A DNA stretch of 64,000 nt from Dongia_A sp035695765 (GCA_035695765.1 DASRRI010000042.1:1-64000); one strand, 5' to 3'. Shown: positions 17,735 to 26,746, numbered from the stretch's first letter. Notes: generated by a model from the letters alone, not told the origin. Numbers and translations are program-made.

Positions 17735-18172
17735 ATGAATACCATGGGTTCAGCTCCCTTCCGGATCAAGGGCCTCGATCATCTCGTGCTGCGCGTGCGC
17801 GATCTCGATCGCATGATGCGATTCTACTGCGACGTCTTGGGCTGCCGCGTGGAGCGCGTACAGGCGGAAATTGGTTTGACGCAGATTCGCGCTGGCCGGT
17901 CGCTGATCGACCTGGTCACTGTCGATGGCAAGCTTGGACGGATGGGTGGCGCTGCGCCTGAGAGGGAAGGGCGCAATCTCGATCATTTCTGCATCACGAT
18001 CGATGGCTATGATGAAGCGGTGATCCGCGCCTATCTGACGGCGCGTGGCGTCGAGGTTGGAGAAGCGGGTTCGCGCTACGGCGCGGAAGGCGAGGGACCC
18101 TCGCTGTATGTCGGCGATCCGGAAGGTAACGTCGTCGAACTGAAAGGTCCACCCTCGCAGGCTGGCGATTGA
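17735..18172 (+). CDS. VOC family (glyoxalase/dioxygenase-fold) protein
   Basis: 145 residues with paired beta-alpha-beta modules: LDHLVLRVRDLDRMMRFYCD at the start (metal-ligand His in DHLVLRV), DHFCITID in the middle and a C-terminal YVGDPEGNVVELKGP with the Glu ligand. The family includes glyoxalase I, fosfomycin-resistance enzymes and extradiol dioxygenases; this is a small, virulence-protein-like (COG0346) member. It sits between two divergently placed small secreted paralogues. The precise reaction is unknown. Confidence 0.85.
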   Translation: MNTMGSAPFRIKGLDHLVLRVRDLDRMMRFYCDVLGCRVERVQAEIGLTQIRAGRSLIDLVTVDGKLGRMGGAAPEREGRNLDHFCITIDGYDEAVIRAYLTARGVEVGEAGSRYGAEGEGPSLYVGDPEGNVVELKGPPSQAGD

Positions 18173-18218
18173 TGGCCGCCGGCTGTGAGATCCGATTGAG
18201 CTGAAAGTCCGTGGCGGG

Positions 18219-18554
18219 TCAGGAGCCTTCTTGTACCACGCGGCCCTGCGGCGTCACCATCACGTTGACCGGGGCGCCGTTATACGTTGCCTGACCGTGC
18301 CAGTTGTTGTCGCAGGACTTCTTGAGGCCGGTGATCGAGGCATAGCCGGCATCCTTCAGGAAGCGCGCGGCGTCATCGGCGGTCGTGCTGTCAATCTTTT
18401 CCCCGAAATGGCATCCGGGCGTGCCGACCATGTTGGTGCCTGTGCTGCCCGACACGCTGGTCGGAACCTGGGTCGAGGCATTCTGTGCATGAGCTTGCTG
18501 TCCATTCGTCATGGCAAGCATCATCGCCAGCGTCAGCAGATTGAGTTTCAACAT
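18219..18554 (-). CDS. Small secreted protein, paralogue of the 17329 gene
   Basis: 111 residues from ATG 18554 (GGAGAC upstream). Signal peptide MLKLNLLTLAMMLAMTNG ending at AHA-Q; then a Ser/Thr-rich segment with one Cys (GTPGCHFGEKI) and the shared C-terminal block DDAARFLKDAGYASITGLKK plus CDNNWHGQATYNGAPVNVMV. Likely periplasmic; the two Cys may pair. The same architecture occurs 600 bp away across a VOC gene, implying duplication. Confidence 0.72.
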   Translation of the reverse strand: MLKLNLLTLAMMLAMTNGQQAHAQNASTQVPTSVSGSTGTNMVGTPGCHFGEKIDSTTADDAARFLKDAGYASITGLKKSCDNNWHGQATYNGAPVNVMVTPQGRVVQEGS

Positions 18555-18797
18555 GGAAGTCTCCCGATCAGCCCTCGTCACGCCCTGGCAATGGCGACGC
18601 GCGCCGCACCCTGGAGGTCCCGATGCATGGGGGGATGCTGGAGCGGGACCGGGGCGTGGGGTGGCGCACCGGGCCGACGCGCGTGCCATTGACCGAAGAA
18701 ACAACGCGCGAGGGCCAATGTTCCCTGCGCAAGGGAGCAATTCGAAGGCGGCGATGGAACCGGAACCTTTCGTCGCACCGCGCCATTGTTCGCCACC

Positions 18798-20213
18798 ATG
18801 CAAGGCAAGATCGCCGGCGGACCCGGAAAGTGCCGAAGTTACGCGGCCTTAGCACTCGTGCTGCTGATTGCGACCGGCTGCGCGACCGTTCCGGATGCAG
18901 ATGAAGACATCGCCGAAGCCGCAGCCACATCATCGCCCAGGTCGACCATCCTCGGCGCAGATGGTCCTTTGACCATCGCGGAGAGCCATCGCCTGTTAAG
19001 CCGCGTTGCGAAGGATGCCAGCCAAGATGCGTTGCTGCAAAGGCATTTGGCAATCGAGCAGGCCGTCGCCAGGACGCCGCTGACGGCCGGCAACAAGACC
19101 GAATTGCTGCGCGACGGCAACGGTACTTTTGCCGCGATCTTCACGGCGATCCGCGGCGCAAGGCATCACGTCAATCTCGAGTACTACACGCTGGAAGACG
19201 TCACTTACGATGGCGAGCGTCTCGGCGATCTGCTGATCGCGAAGCGCCAAGCGGGCGTTGCCGTCAATATCATCTACGATTCCTACGGTTCCAGCGATAC
19301 GCCGAGCAAGTTCTTCGCGCGGCTCAAGAAGGCCGGCGTCAATCTGCTGTCGTTTCACCCGGTCAATCCACTGGAAGCAGCGGCCAGCGGATATTCGCCG
19401 AACGACCGCAACCATCGAAAGATCATGATCGTGGATGGGCGGGTCGCGGTCATCGGCGGCGTCAATCTCGCGACCTATTACCAGAGCAAGGCGCCCGGCA
19501 AAGAAACCGGCAGCAAGCGGCCGGAGGCCTGGCGCGATCTTTCCATCCGCATCGAAGGTCCGGCGGTCGAGCAATTGCAGGGTCTGTTCCTAGGGCACTG
19601 GCGAAGCGAAAGGGGACCAAAGCTTGATCAGTCGGATTTCTTTCCGAAGCTGCCCGCCAGAAACGGCGAGATCGTCCGGATCATCGGCAGCTCCCCGCAG
19701 CAGGACGTCTCGCGCTACTACGTGACCTTGATCTCAGCGATTCGGAATGCGGAGCGCCGCATCTGGCTGACCACCGCCTATTTCGTTCCGACCTTCGAGG
19801 AAAAGGTCGAGCTCCAAGCGGCCGCGGAGCGTGGTGTCGATGTGCGCCTGATCCTGCCGGCGGTCAGCGATGCCAGCCAGGCCATCGCCATCGCGCGCTC
19901 GCATTATTCGGATCTGCTGGAATCCGGCGCGCGGATCTTCGAGATCGACAATGTCACGCTGCATTCCAAGGCGGTGACGATCGACGGCGTCTGGTCGGCG
20001 ATCGGCTCGTCCAATTTCGATCACCGCAGCGTGCTGTTCAACGACGAGGTCGACGCGATCGTGCTTGGCAACGAGACGGCCGATGCACTTGAAAAGATCT
20101 TCGAGGAGGATCAGGGCACGGCCAAGGAGATCAAGCTGGAGGAATGGCGAAGGCGCCCCTTGATCGAGCGCGTCGGCGATTTCTTTCAACGCGGCTGGCA
20201 ATACCTGATGTGA
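18798..20213 (+). CDS. Phospholipase D-like/cardiolipin synthase-type lipoprotein
   Basis: 471 residues from ATG 18798. Two PLD (HKD) modules are intact: NHRKIMIVDGRVAVIGG (near 205) and LHSKAVTIDGVWSAIGSSNFD split around 388, each with the GG/GS Asn tail, as in cardiolipin synthases of the ClsA/B/C superfamily. Instead of the ClsA transmembrane pair it begins with a leader ending ALVLLIATGC, a lipobox, so it is probably a periplasm-facing lipoprotein. It could make cardiolipin or cleave phosphodiesters. No partner gene adjacent. Confidence 0.85.
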   Translation: MQGKIAGGPGKCRSYAALALVLLIATGCATVPDADEDIAEAAATSSPRSTILGADGPLTIAESHRLLSRVAKDASQDALLQRHLAIEQAVARTPLTAGNKTELLRDGNGTFAAIFTAIRGARHHVNLEYYTLEDVTYDGERLGDLLIAKRQAGVAVNIIYDSYGSSDTPSKFFARLKKAGVNLLSFHPVNPLEAAASGYSPNDRNHRKIMIVDGRVAVIGGVNLATYYQSKAPGKETGSKRPEAWRDLSIRIEGPAVEQLQGLFLGHWRSERGPKLDQSDFFPKLPARNGEIVRIIGSSPQQDVSRYYVTLISAIRNAERRIWLTTAYFVPTFEEKVELQAAAERGVDVRLILPAVSDASQAIAIARSHYSDLLESGARIFEIDNVTLHSKAVTIDGVWSAIGSSNFDHRSVLFNDEVDAIVLGNETADALEKIFEEDQGTAKEIKLEEWRRRPLIERVGDFFQRGWQYLM

Positions 20214-20220
20214 GAAATGC

Positions 20221-20982
20221 TCAGTCCGTGAAGAAATTCGGATGGCGTTCCTGGAACGCCTCGAGCTCGCCAAGCACCCGGTCCAGATGCTCATGCATGG
20301 CCCGCGCCGCCGCCGATGGATTGCGGTCCGCGATGGTGCGGTAGATCGCCTGATGCTCCTTCAGGGTGGCCGGCATGCGGCCTGGTTCCGGCAAGAGCAG
20401 GCGGCGCGTACGGTCGACATGGGTGCGCACGGATTCCAGGATCTCGCCCACCCGGTCCAGTCCCATGCCTTCGATCAACAGCCGATGGAAGGCAATGTCG
20501 AGCTGGTGAAAGCCGTCGAGGTCGCCGCTTTTGACGGCAGTCCGCTGGTAGGCCATGTTGCGGTCCAACTGCTCGATCCAGTCATCGCCGAGATGCTGGG
20601 CGCAGGCGCCGACCACTTCCGTTTCGAGCGCGCGGCGGATCATCATCCATTGCCGGACGTCGCTGATCCGGATGCGGGAAACGTATGAGCCACGCTGCGG
20701 CTCCACCACTACCAGCCGTTCGAAGGCGAGGCGATTGACGGCGGTGGTAACCGAGAGGCGTGAGACACCGAACCTGGCACAAAGGTCCACCTTGTCGATC
20801 GGCGCTTCCGGCGGCAGTTCGCCGCCGACGATGGCGAGCTTCAGTGCGCCATAGATCTGGTCGACCTTCGATTCGCTCGTGCCGGCGTGTGGCCGACCGG
20901 GGCCTTTGCCCAGCGGATTGGCGGGCGACTTGCGCGGACGCTTGGGGGTGCCTGCCGTCATTCCGCCGATGCGCGTGCTCAT
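20221..20982 (-). CDS. GntR-family (FadR/FCD) transcriptional regulator
   Basis: 253 residues from ATG 20982 (AGGTGAG upstream). N-terminal winged helix (SKVDQIYGALKLAIVGGELPP, ARFGVSRLSVTTAVNRLAFE) and an all-helical FCD effector domain (MMIRRALETEVVGACA, HQLDIAFHRLLIEGMG, HVDRTRR, EHQAIYRTIADRN) with the Asp/His metal-ligand pattern. Divergent from the sugar ABC operon starting at 21141, so it probably represses that operon in response to a sugar acid or related ligand. A 14-bp palindrome lies between the two genes. Confidence 0.92.
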   Translation of the reverse strand: MSTRIGGMTAGTPKRPRKSPANPLGKGPGRPHAGTSESKVDQIYGALKLAIVGGELPPEAPIDKVDLCARFGVSRLSVTTAVNRLAFERLVVVEPQRGSYVSRIRISDVRQWMMIRRALETEVVGACAQHLGDDWIEQLDRNMAYQRTAVKSGDLDGFHQLDIAFHRLLIEGMGLDRVGEILESVRTHVDRTRRLLLPEPGRMPATLKEHQAIYRTIADRNPSAAARAMHEHLDRVLGELEAFQERHPNFFTD

Positions 20983-21034
20983 GCTCACCTGTCTCCGTTC
21001 CCGCGCCTTCGTAGCATGCTCGTCCGCTCGCCTC

Positions 21035-21048
21035 CCAATGCGCATTGG
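21035..21048. promoter_or_regulatory. 14-bp perfect palindrome, candidate operator
   Basis: CCAATGCGCATTGG is fully self-complementary and ends 2 bp before the -35 box of the ABC operon promoter, inside the gap between the GntR gene and the transporter. It overlaps ATTGGTAT, the half-site type used by several GntR/FCD regulators. Binding by the adjacent regulator is inference. Confidence 0.55.
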
Positions 21049-21050
21049 TA

Positions 21051-21080
21051 TTGACGGAGGCAAACTAGGCGAACTAGCAT
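21051..21080 (+). promoter_or_regulatory. Candidate promoter of the 21141 ABC operon
   Basis: TTGACG (21051-21056), 18-bp spacer, TAGCAT (21075-21080). The spacer contains CTAG-GCGAA-CTAG. It lies 60 bp before the TTG start at 21141. Confidence 0.5.
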
Positions 21081-21140
21081 GCCAGCCTAATCGAAAGAGC
21101 GGCCCATCAGCAAGTGAGGCTGCCAGTATCGGAGGAAACG

Positions 21141-22724
21141 TTGAGACAGGGCGGCGACGCGCCAACATTGCGCGATCGTAGGACCGGCGCTGCGGTTTTA
21201 TCCGCGCGCGGGATTTCCAAGGATTTTTCGGGCGTGCACGTATTGCAGGCGGTCGATCTCGACCTCCGCGCGGGTGAGGTGCACGCCTTGATGGGCGAGA
21301 ACGGCGCCGGCAAGTCGACGCTGATGAAGATCCTGTCCGGCGTCCACACCGCTTATGAGGGCGAGATCCTGCTTGAAGGATCGCCGGGCCGTTTCGACAG
21401 CGTGCGCGAAGCGGAGGGCGCCGGCATCGCCATCATCCACCAGGAACTGAACCTCGTTCGCGAGCTCAGCGTCGCCGACAACATCTTCCTCGGGCGAGAG
21501 CCCTTGATCGCCGGTATGATCGTCGATCGTCGTCGCATGGCGCAGGCGGCAGCCGGATTGTTGCAGCGGCTCGGCATCGCGATCGATCCGGATAGCCGCG
21601 TTGCAGGCCTCAGGGTCGGCGAGCAGCAGCTGGTCGAGATCGCGCGCGCCTTGTCGCTTGATGCGCGTGTCCTCATCATGGACGAGCCGACCTCAGCCCT
21701 CTCGAGCGCGGAATGCGACATCCTGTTCAAGGTGGTGCGGCAACTGGCGAAATCCGGCGTCGCAATCGTCTATATCTCGCACCGGATCGACGAAGTGATG
21801 GAACTGGCCGACAGCGTCACTGTGCTGCGTGACGGAAGGCATGTCGTTACCGCGCCGATCGGCGACCTGTCGCGTGAATCCATCATCAAGGCGATGGTCG
21901 GGCGCGACATGGCGACCGGTGAGCACGTCGCCGCCGATCGGGCCGGTCCCGCAATACTTTCGGTGCAGGATTTGACCCTGGACGCGCCTGGGCGCCACGG
22001 CTGGCGCCGAGTGCTGAATGGCGTCGGGTTCGATGTGCGGCAGGGGGAAATCCTCGGCATCGGCGGGTTGCTCGGGTCAGGGCGGTCGGAAATCCTGGAA
22101 TCGATCTTCGGTTCGGCGCGCGGGCAGCGCGGGGGGCGGATTCTGGTGCGCGGCAAAGAAGTGCGAATCGCCTCGCCGGTCGATGCGAGCCGGCACGGCA
22201 TTGCACTTGTGACGGAAGACAGGAAGGAGCGAGGACTGCATCTCAACGCCACGATCGGCGAGAACGCAGCCCTGCCGTCGATCCGCGCGCTGGCACGCTT
22301 CGGCGTGCGGGACTTCGGCGCAGAGGCCGATCTCGCGCGCAAGGTGGTGAAGGACCTCAGCGTGCGCTGCACCGGTATCGAGCAGGTCGCGGCAACGCTC
22401 TCCGGCGGTAATCAGCAGAAGATCGTGATCGGCAAATGGCTGGCGACTCGGCCTTCGATCCTGCTCCTGGACGAGCCGACGCGCGGCATCGATGTCGGTG
22501 CGAAGCGCGAGATCTATGACCTGATCTTCGCGCTGGCAGCACAGGGGCTCGGCATCATCATCGTTAGCTCGGAACTGCCGGAACTGCTCCTGCTGTCCGA
22601 CCGCGTCCTCGTCATGTGCGAAGGGCGGCAGGCGGGCATCCTGTCGCGCGTCGAGGCAAACCAGGAATCGGTGATGCGGCTGGCGACGCCCGAAGGCAGC
22701 CGCGCGCGGCGGGTGTTCGCATGA
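21141..22724 (+). CDS. Sugar ABC transporter ATP-binding protein (double ABC domain, RbsA/XylG type)
   Basis: 527 residues from TTG 21141; this start is chosen because GGAGG (21131-21135) stands 5 bp before it, whereas the upstream GTG has none. Two tandem ABC modules: the first with GENGAGKST, LRVGEQQLVEIARAL and LIMDEPTSAL, the second a degenerate module with LSGGNQQKIVIGKWLA and LLLDEPTRGID, as in CUT2 importers of ribose, xylose or galactofuranose. Cytoplasmic. The stop overlaps the permease ATG (ATGA), so translation is coupled. Substrate not determinable. Confidence 0.93.
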   Translation: MRQGGDAPTLRDRRTGAAVLSARGISKDFSGVHVLQAVDLDLRAGEVHALMGENGAGKSTLMKILSGVHTAYEGEILLEGSPGRFDSVREAEGAGIAIIHQELNLVRELSVADNIFLGREPLIAGMIVDRRRMAQAAAGLLQRLGIAIDPDSRVAGLRVGEQQLVEIARALSLDARVLIMDEPTSALSSAECDILFKVVRQLAKSGVAIVYISHRIDEVMELADSVTVLRDGRHVVTAPIGDLSRESIIKAMVGRDMATGEHVAADRAGPAILSVQDLTLDAPGRHGWRRVLNGVGFDVRQGEILGIGGLLGSGRSEILESIFGSARGQRGGRILVRGKEVRIASPVDASRHGIALVTEDRKERGLHLNATIGENAALPSIRALARFGVRDFGAEADLARKVVKDLSVRCTGIEQVAATLSGGNQQKIVIGKWLATRPSILLLDEPTRGIDVGAKREIYDLIFALAAQGLGIIIVSSELPELLLLSDRVLVMCEGRQAGILSRVEANQESVMRLATPEGSRARRVFA

Positions 22725-24067
22725 GTGCGCTCCGCTTGCTCTCCCGCACCAAGCTCTATTGGGGCCTGGTGCTGATTTTCTTGATCGGGGCGCTGTCCTC
22801 GCCGGTCACCTCCTCGGGCGGGAACATCTTTCTGTCGTACGGCAACCTGACCGACGTGCTGCGGCAGGTGTCGATCACCGGCCTGGTCGCAACCGGCATG
22901 ACCATCGTCATTCTGATTGGCGGCATCGACCTTTCGGTTGGGTCCATGATGGCGTTCTCGACCGTGATCTGCGCCATGCTGCTGACGCAGCAGGGCTGGA
23001 CGGCGGCCACCATCATGGGTGCGCCGGCAACTGCTATCGTCGCCTTCGTCGCAATCGCCACGCTGCTCCACTTCATCTTCCGCGGGATGGCGCAGGGGAA
23101 GACGACGGAGATTGGGCATCGTGCCGCCGTCGCGCTCGATCCGCTGCGGGGGAAATGGATTCCGGTTGCCGGCGGTCTCCTCGCTGCGATCTTCGCCGTC
23201 TGGTTTGTAACGGCGCAAGTGCCAACCAAGTTCGGCGTGATCGGCGTGCTGCTGGTGACGCCTTGCGTCGCGCTGCTGCTGGGCTCGCTCAATGGCGCAA
23301 TCATCGTCGGCGGCCGGCTGCAGCCCTTCATCGTGACCCTGGCGATGATGGTGGGCGCGCTTGGCGCCGCGCGCCTGACGGCAGGGCAGGATAGTGCGGT
23401 GCTGCCGGTCTACACCGGCTCCAACGCTACTGCTGATTTCGAGTTCCTGCGATCGATGGCGTGGGGGATCGTCCCGGTACCTGGCCTTTTCTTTCTCGCC
23501 GCCATTATCATTTTCGGTGCGCTCCTGCGTTTCACGGCGTTCGGCCGCTACGTCTATGCGATCGGCGGCAATGAAGAGGCCGCGCTGCTGGCCGGCATCC
23601 GCGTGGCGCGGGTTAAGCTCTCCGCCTATCTCTTCTCCGGCATGCTGGCGGGGATCGCGGGCGTGCTGTTCGTCGCACAATATCGCCAGGGCAAGCCGGA
23701 TGCCGGCACAGGCCTCGAACTGGATGCGATCGCCGCCGTGGTGATCGGCGGGACCAGCCTGATGGGCGGGCGCGGCGGGCTCGCCGGGACCCTGGTCGGG
23801 GTGCTGATCTTCGGGCTGCTGTCGGACATCCTGCAGCTCCACAACATCAATTCCAATCTGCAGCTCCTGCTCAAGGGGCTGATCATCGTCTGCACCGTCC
23901 TGGTGCAGGAACGCAATCTCGCCCACCTCGTCGCACGCTGGCGGAGGCGCCCGCCGCAGTCTCACGCGACGCAGGATCCGAAAGGGGCCAGATCGGCCAG
24001 CGACACGCGGCCGCAAACAGTCAGCGCATTTCAAAAGCAACGGGAGGATGTCCATGAAGCGTCGTGA
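22721..24067 (+). CDS. Sugar ABC transporter permease (RbsC/XylH type)
   Basis: 448 residues from ATG 22721, overlapping the ATPase stop by 4 bp. Typical CUT2 permease signatures: GMTIVILIGGIDLSVGSMMA and GRGGLAGTLVGVLIFGLL. It is about 110 residues longer than RbsC because of an insertion (about 115-170, HFIFRGMAQGKTTEIGHR) and a basic C-terminal tail; XylH-type permeases have a comparable extra region. Integral inner-membrane protein. Its 3' end overlaps the next gene by 14 bp. Confidence 0.92.
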   Translation: MSALRLLSRTKLYWGLVLIFLIGALSSPVTSSGGNIFLSYGNLTDVLRQVSITGLVATGMTIVILIGGIDLSVGSMMAFSTVICAMLLTQQGWTAATIMGAPATAIVAFVAIATLLHFIFRGMAQGKTTEIGHRAAVALDPLRGKWIPVAGGLLAAIFAVWFVTAQVPTKFGVIGVLLVTPCVALLLGSLNGAIIVGGRLQPFIVTLAMMVGALGAARLTAGQDSAVLPVYTGSNATADFEFLRSMAWGIVPVPGLFFLAAIIIFGALLRFTAFGRYVYAIGGNEEAALLAGIRVARVKLSAYLFSGMLAGIAGVLFVAQYRQGKPDAGTGLELDAIAAVVIGGTSLMGGRGGLAGTLVGVLIFGLLSDILQLHNINSNLQLLLKGLIIVCTVLVQERNLAHLVARWRRRPPQSHATQDPKGARSASDTRPQTVSAFQKQREDVHEAS

Positions 24068-25022
24068 ATTTCTGAAATTTTCAGGGCTGGTCGCGGGCGC
24101 GGCCACCCTTTATGTGCCGGTCGGATTCCGCCCGGCACGCGCCGCCGCCAAATGGCGGGTCGGATTCAGCCAGGTGACCACGATCGAACCCTGGCGCGTG
24201 CAATTCAACAAGGACATCAAGGCCGAGGCCGCGAAGCATCCGGAGGTCGAGCTCATCATCACCGATGGCGAGGACAAGACCGAGAAGCAGGTCGCGGATG
24301 TCGAGAACCTGATCCGCCAGGAAGTGAACGTGCTGCTGATCTCCCCCAAGGAATCGGCAGGCCTGACCGGCGTGGTGGACAAGGCGGTCGACGTCAACAT
24401 TCCGGTCATCGTGCTGGACCGCAACGTCGAGACCGAGCGCTACGCCCAATTCATCGGCGGCGACAACGCAAAGATCGGCCGCGCCGCCGGCGAGTTTGCG
24501 GTGAAGCTCCTGGGCGGCCCCGGCAAGGCGGCTGGCAATCTCGTGGAAATCTGGGGTGGGACCGGCACGCAACCGGCGCATGACCGGCATGACGGTTTCC
24601 ACGAATTCACCGACAAGGAAGCGGGCATCAAGAACCTGCTCGATCAGCAATCGGCGGATTGGAAGCAGGACAAGGCTTATGACGTGATGACGACGGCCCT
24701 GCGCAACAACGAGAAGATCGACCTGGTCTATGGTCACAACGATCCGATGGCCTATGGCGCCTATCTGGCCGCGAAGGATGCCGGCCGAGAGAAGGAAATG
24801 AAGTTCCTCGGCATCGACGCGCTGCCGGACGAAGGCGTCACCTGGGTCCATAATGGCGAGCTGACCGCCACATTCCTTTACGCGACGCCGGGCGCGGAGG
24901 GGCTGCGCCAAGCCGTCAAGCTCCTGAACGGCGAGAAGCTCGAAAAGAAGATCATTCTCGACACCATGACGGTCACCAAGGAGAACGCCGACGAGATCAT
25001 GAGGGCCAACGGCTTGCTCTAG
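24054..25022 (+). CDS. Sugar ABC transporter substrate-binding protein with Tat signal
   Basis: 322 residues from ATG 24054 (GGGAGG 6 bp upstream; ATG 24048 is too close). The leader KRREFLKFSGLVAGAA carries a twin-arginine motif, so export is probably by Tat as a folded protein. The mature part is a type I periplasmic binding protein (RVGFSQVTTIEPWRVQFNKD, VNVLLISPKESAGL, IPVIVLDRN, VYGHNDPMAYGAYLA) closest in appearance to YtfQ-type galactofuranose-binding proteins. It is last in the operon and followed by a strong hairpin. Confidence 0.92.
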   Translation: MKRREFLKFSGLVAGAATLYVPVGFRPARAAAKWRVGFSQVTTIEPWRVQFNKDIKAEAAKHPEVELIITDGEDKTEKQVADVENLIRQEVNVLLISPKESAGLTGVVDKAVDVNIPVIVLDRNVETERYAQFIGGDNAKIGRAAGEFAVKLLGGPGKAAGNLVEIWGGTGTQPAHDRHDGFHEFTDKEAGIKNLLDQQSADWKQDKAYDVMTTALRNNEKIDLVYGHNDPMAYGAYLAAKDAGREKEMKFLGIDALPDEGVTWVHNGELTATFLYATPGAEGLRQAVKLLNGEKLEKKIILDTMTVTKENADEIMRANGLL

Positions 25023-25081
25023 GCCGTCACTGCGTTGCCGATTCAGCCGGTGACGCAATATCGCCAATGCCTGTCGTAACT

Positions 25082-25119
25082 CGGCCGCGAAGCGCTCTGC
25101 TTCGCGGCCGCTGTCTTTT
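25082..25119 (+). terminator. Rho-independent terminator after ABC operon (i)
   Basis: A perfect 12-bp stem, CGGCCGCGAAGC (25082-25093) with GCTTCGCGGCCG (25099-25110), loop of 5, then CTGTCTTTTC. It lies 60 bp after the binding-protein stop. Confidence 0.85.
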
Positions 25120-25412
25120 CGCCGCGCCGCACTCGGCTTCACGCTTCCGTGAAGTTCGGCCATCAATCCGACATCGCGCCGTCACCAGACTGAAATCGTT
25201 TCCATGCTCTAAGCGGCGGCCCGCAAATTGGGGCGGTCGGGAGTCTTTAGGGGGCATCGGCTTGACAAAGGCGGAGGGCGTCGTGAGAGTCCCGCTCGTC
25301 AAGTTACCAATTTATGACAACTCGACGAGAAAGTGCATTTCATTGGCCGATGGCGGCATCTTGGCGGTGCGAATCGCGCAGGTGGTCCGTTGGGCGCAGA
25401 GGGGAGAGACAC
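25120..25412. other. Intergenic leader before ABC operon (ii)
   Basis: About 290 bp without a supportable gene. TTGACA (25262-25267) is a good -35-like box but no convincing -10 follows at 16-18 bp. The region near 25300-25320 is relatively AT-rich (TTACCAATTTATGACAA) and may hold the promoter. Confidence 0.35.
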
Positions 25413-26618
25413 GTGAGATACGATTGGAAAGTCGGTATGACGGCGGCGTCCGTGATCGCCATGCTGGCGGTCGCCGGATGCGGTGAAGAAAAGAAGAAAG
25501 AGGAACAGGCTGCGGCACCGGCCGCGACCGAGCAGCCGGCCCAGCCGGCGAGCGGCGAGCAGACCGCGGCCGTCGAAACGCCGGCCGCCGATCCGATGGC
25601 GGCTCTGGTCGATGCAGCCAAGAAAGAGGGCGCGCTGACCGTCATCGCACTCCCGCACGATTGGTGCGGCTATGGCGCGGTGATCGACGGCTTCAAGGCC
25701 AAATATGGCCTGACGATCAACGAACTCAATCCCGATGCCGGCTCCGGCGACGAGGTCGAGGCGATCAAGGCGAACAAGGACAACAAGGGACCGCAAGCGC
25801 CCGATGTGATCGACGTCGGCCTGTCCTTCGGGCCTTCCTCGAAGACCGACAGCCTGATCCAGCCGTACAAGGTCGCGACCTGGGATTCGATCCCGGCCAG
25901 CGCCAAGGACGCTGATGGCTACTGGTACGGCGACTATTACGGCGTCCTGTCGTTCGAAGTGAACGCCGATATCGTCAAGAACCTGCCGCAGGACTGGGCG
26001 GACTTGGCAAAGGAGGACTACAAGAACGCGGTCGCCCTGGCTGGCGATCCGCGCACCGCGAATCAGGCGATCCAGGGCGTCTATGCCGCGGGCCTCTCGG
26101 CCTCCGGCGGTGACGCATCGAAAGCGGGCGAGGCGGGCCTCAAGTTCTTCGCCGATCTCAACAAGGCGGGCAACTTCGTGCCGGTGATCGGCAAGGCGGC
26201 GCCGCTGGCGCAGGGCTCGACGCCGATCATCATCCGCTGGGACTACAACGCCCTGGCGGACCGCGACACGCTGAACGGCAATCCCAAGGTCGAGGTGATC
26301 GTCCCCAAGACCGGCGTGGTGGCGGGCGTCTATGTGCAGGCCATCAGCGCCTATGCTCCGCATCCGAATGCCGCAAAGCTGTGGATGGAATATCTCTATT
26401 CCGATGAAGGCCAGCTGCTGTGGCTGAAGGGCTATTGCCACCCGATCCGGTTCGACGATCTGGCGAAGAACGGCAAGATCCCGCAGGACCTGCTGGCCAA
26501 GCTGCCGCCGGCGGATTCCTATGCCAAGGCCGTGTTCCCTACGCTTGAGGAACAAGCGGCGGGCAAGGAAGCGATCACCAAGCAGTGGGATTCGGTGGTC
26601 GGCGCCAACGTGCAGTAG
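25413..26618 (+). CDS. ABC transporter substrate-binding lipoprotein (COG1840/PotD-like)
   Basis: 401 residues from GTG 25413, which follows GGGGAGA; ATG 25438 is an alternative. The leader ends LAVAGC, a lipobox, then about 35 residues of Lys/Glu and Ala/Pro linker hold the domain off the membrane. The binding domain is type II (ALTVIALPHDWCGYGAVIDG, DVIDVGLSFGPSS, YYGVLSFEVNADIVKN, RWDYNAL), resembling iron(III), 2-aminoethylphosphonate or polyamine binders. First gene of a four-gene importer operon. Ligand unknown. Confidence 0.88.
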   Translation: MRYDWKVGMTAASVIAMLAVAGCGEEKKKEEQAAAPAATEQPAQPASGEQTAAVETPAADPMAALVDAAKKEGALTVIALPHDWCGYGAVIDGFKAKYGLTINELNPDAGSGDEVEAIKANKDNKGPQAPDVIDVGLSFGPSSKTDSLIQPYKVATWDSIPASAKDADGYWYGDYYGVLSFEVNADIVKNLPQDWADLAKEDYKNAVALAGDPRTANQAIQGVYAAGLSASGGDASKAGEAGLKFFADLNKAGNFVPVIGKAAPLAQGSTPIIIRWDYNALADRDTLNGNPKVEVIVPKTGVVAGVYVQAISAYAPHPNAAKLWMEYLYSDEGQLLWLKGYCHPIRFDDLAKNGKIPQDLLAKLPPADSYAKAVFPTLEEQAAGKEAITKQWDSVVGANVQ

Positions 26619-26660
26619 CGTAGACCAACCCGGTCCAACAGGCTTTTTGCCTTGCAACGC

Positions 26661-26698
26661 TCCCCCGCCCCCGCTGATGATCCGGCGTGGGCGGGGGA
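26661..26698 (+). promoter_or_regulatory. Intercistronic GC hairpin after the binding-protein gene
   Basis: TCCCCCGCCCCCGC (26661-26674) pairs with GCGTGGGCGGGGGA (26685-26698), 13 of 14 pairs, 10-nt loop. It is not followed by a T-run. Placed between a binding-protein and permease gene, it may protect the upstream message from 3' decay or attenuate read-through. Confidence 0.65.
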
Positions 26699-26746
26699 CA
26701 GTTGCATCTGCCGGGCAGATCGCCGCCAGGTTCATTAGAAGACCAG

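Noticed and set aside
22514..24106. A 530-codon minus-strand frame opposite the CUT2 permease.
   Set aside because: The + strand permease has membrane segments, a coupled start and family motifs; the antisense is charged low-complexity sequence.
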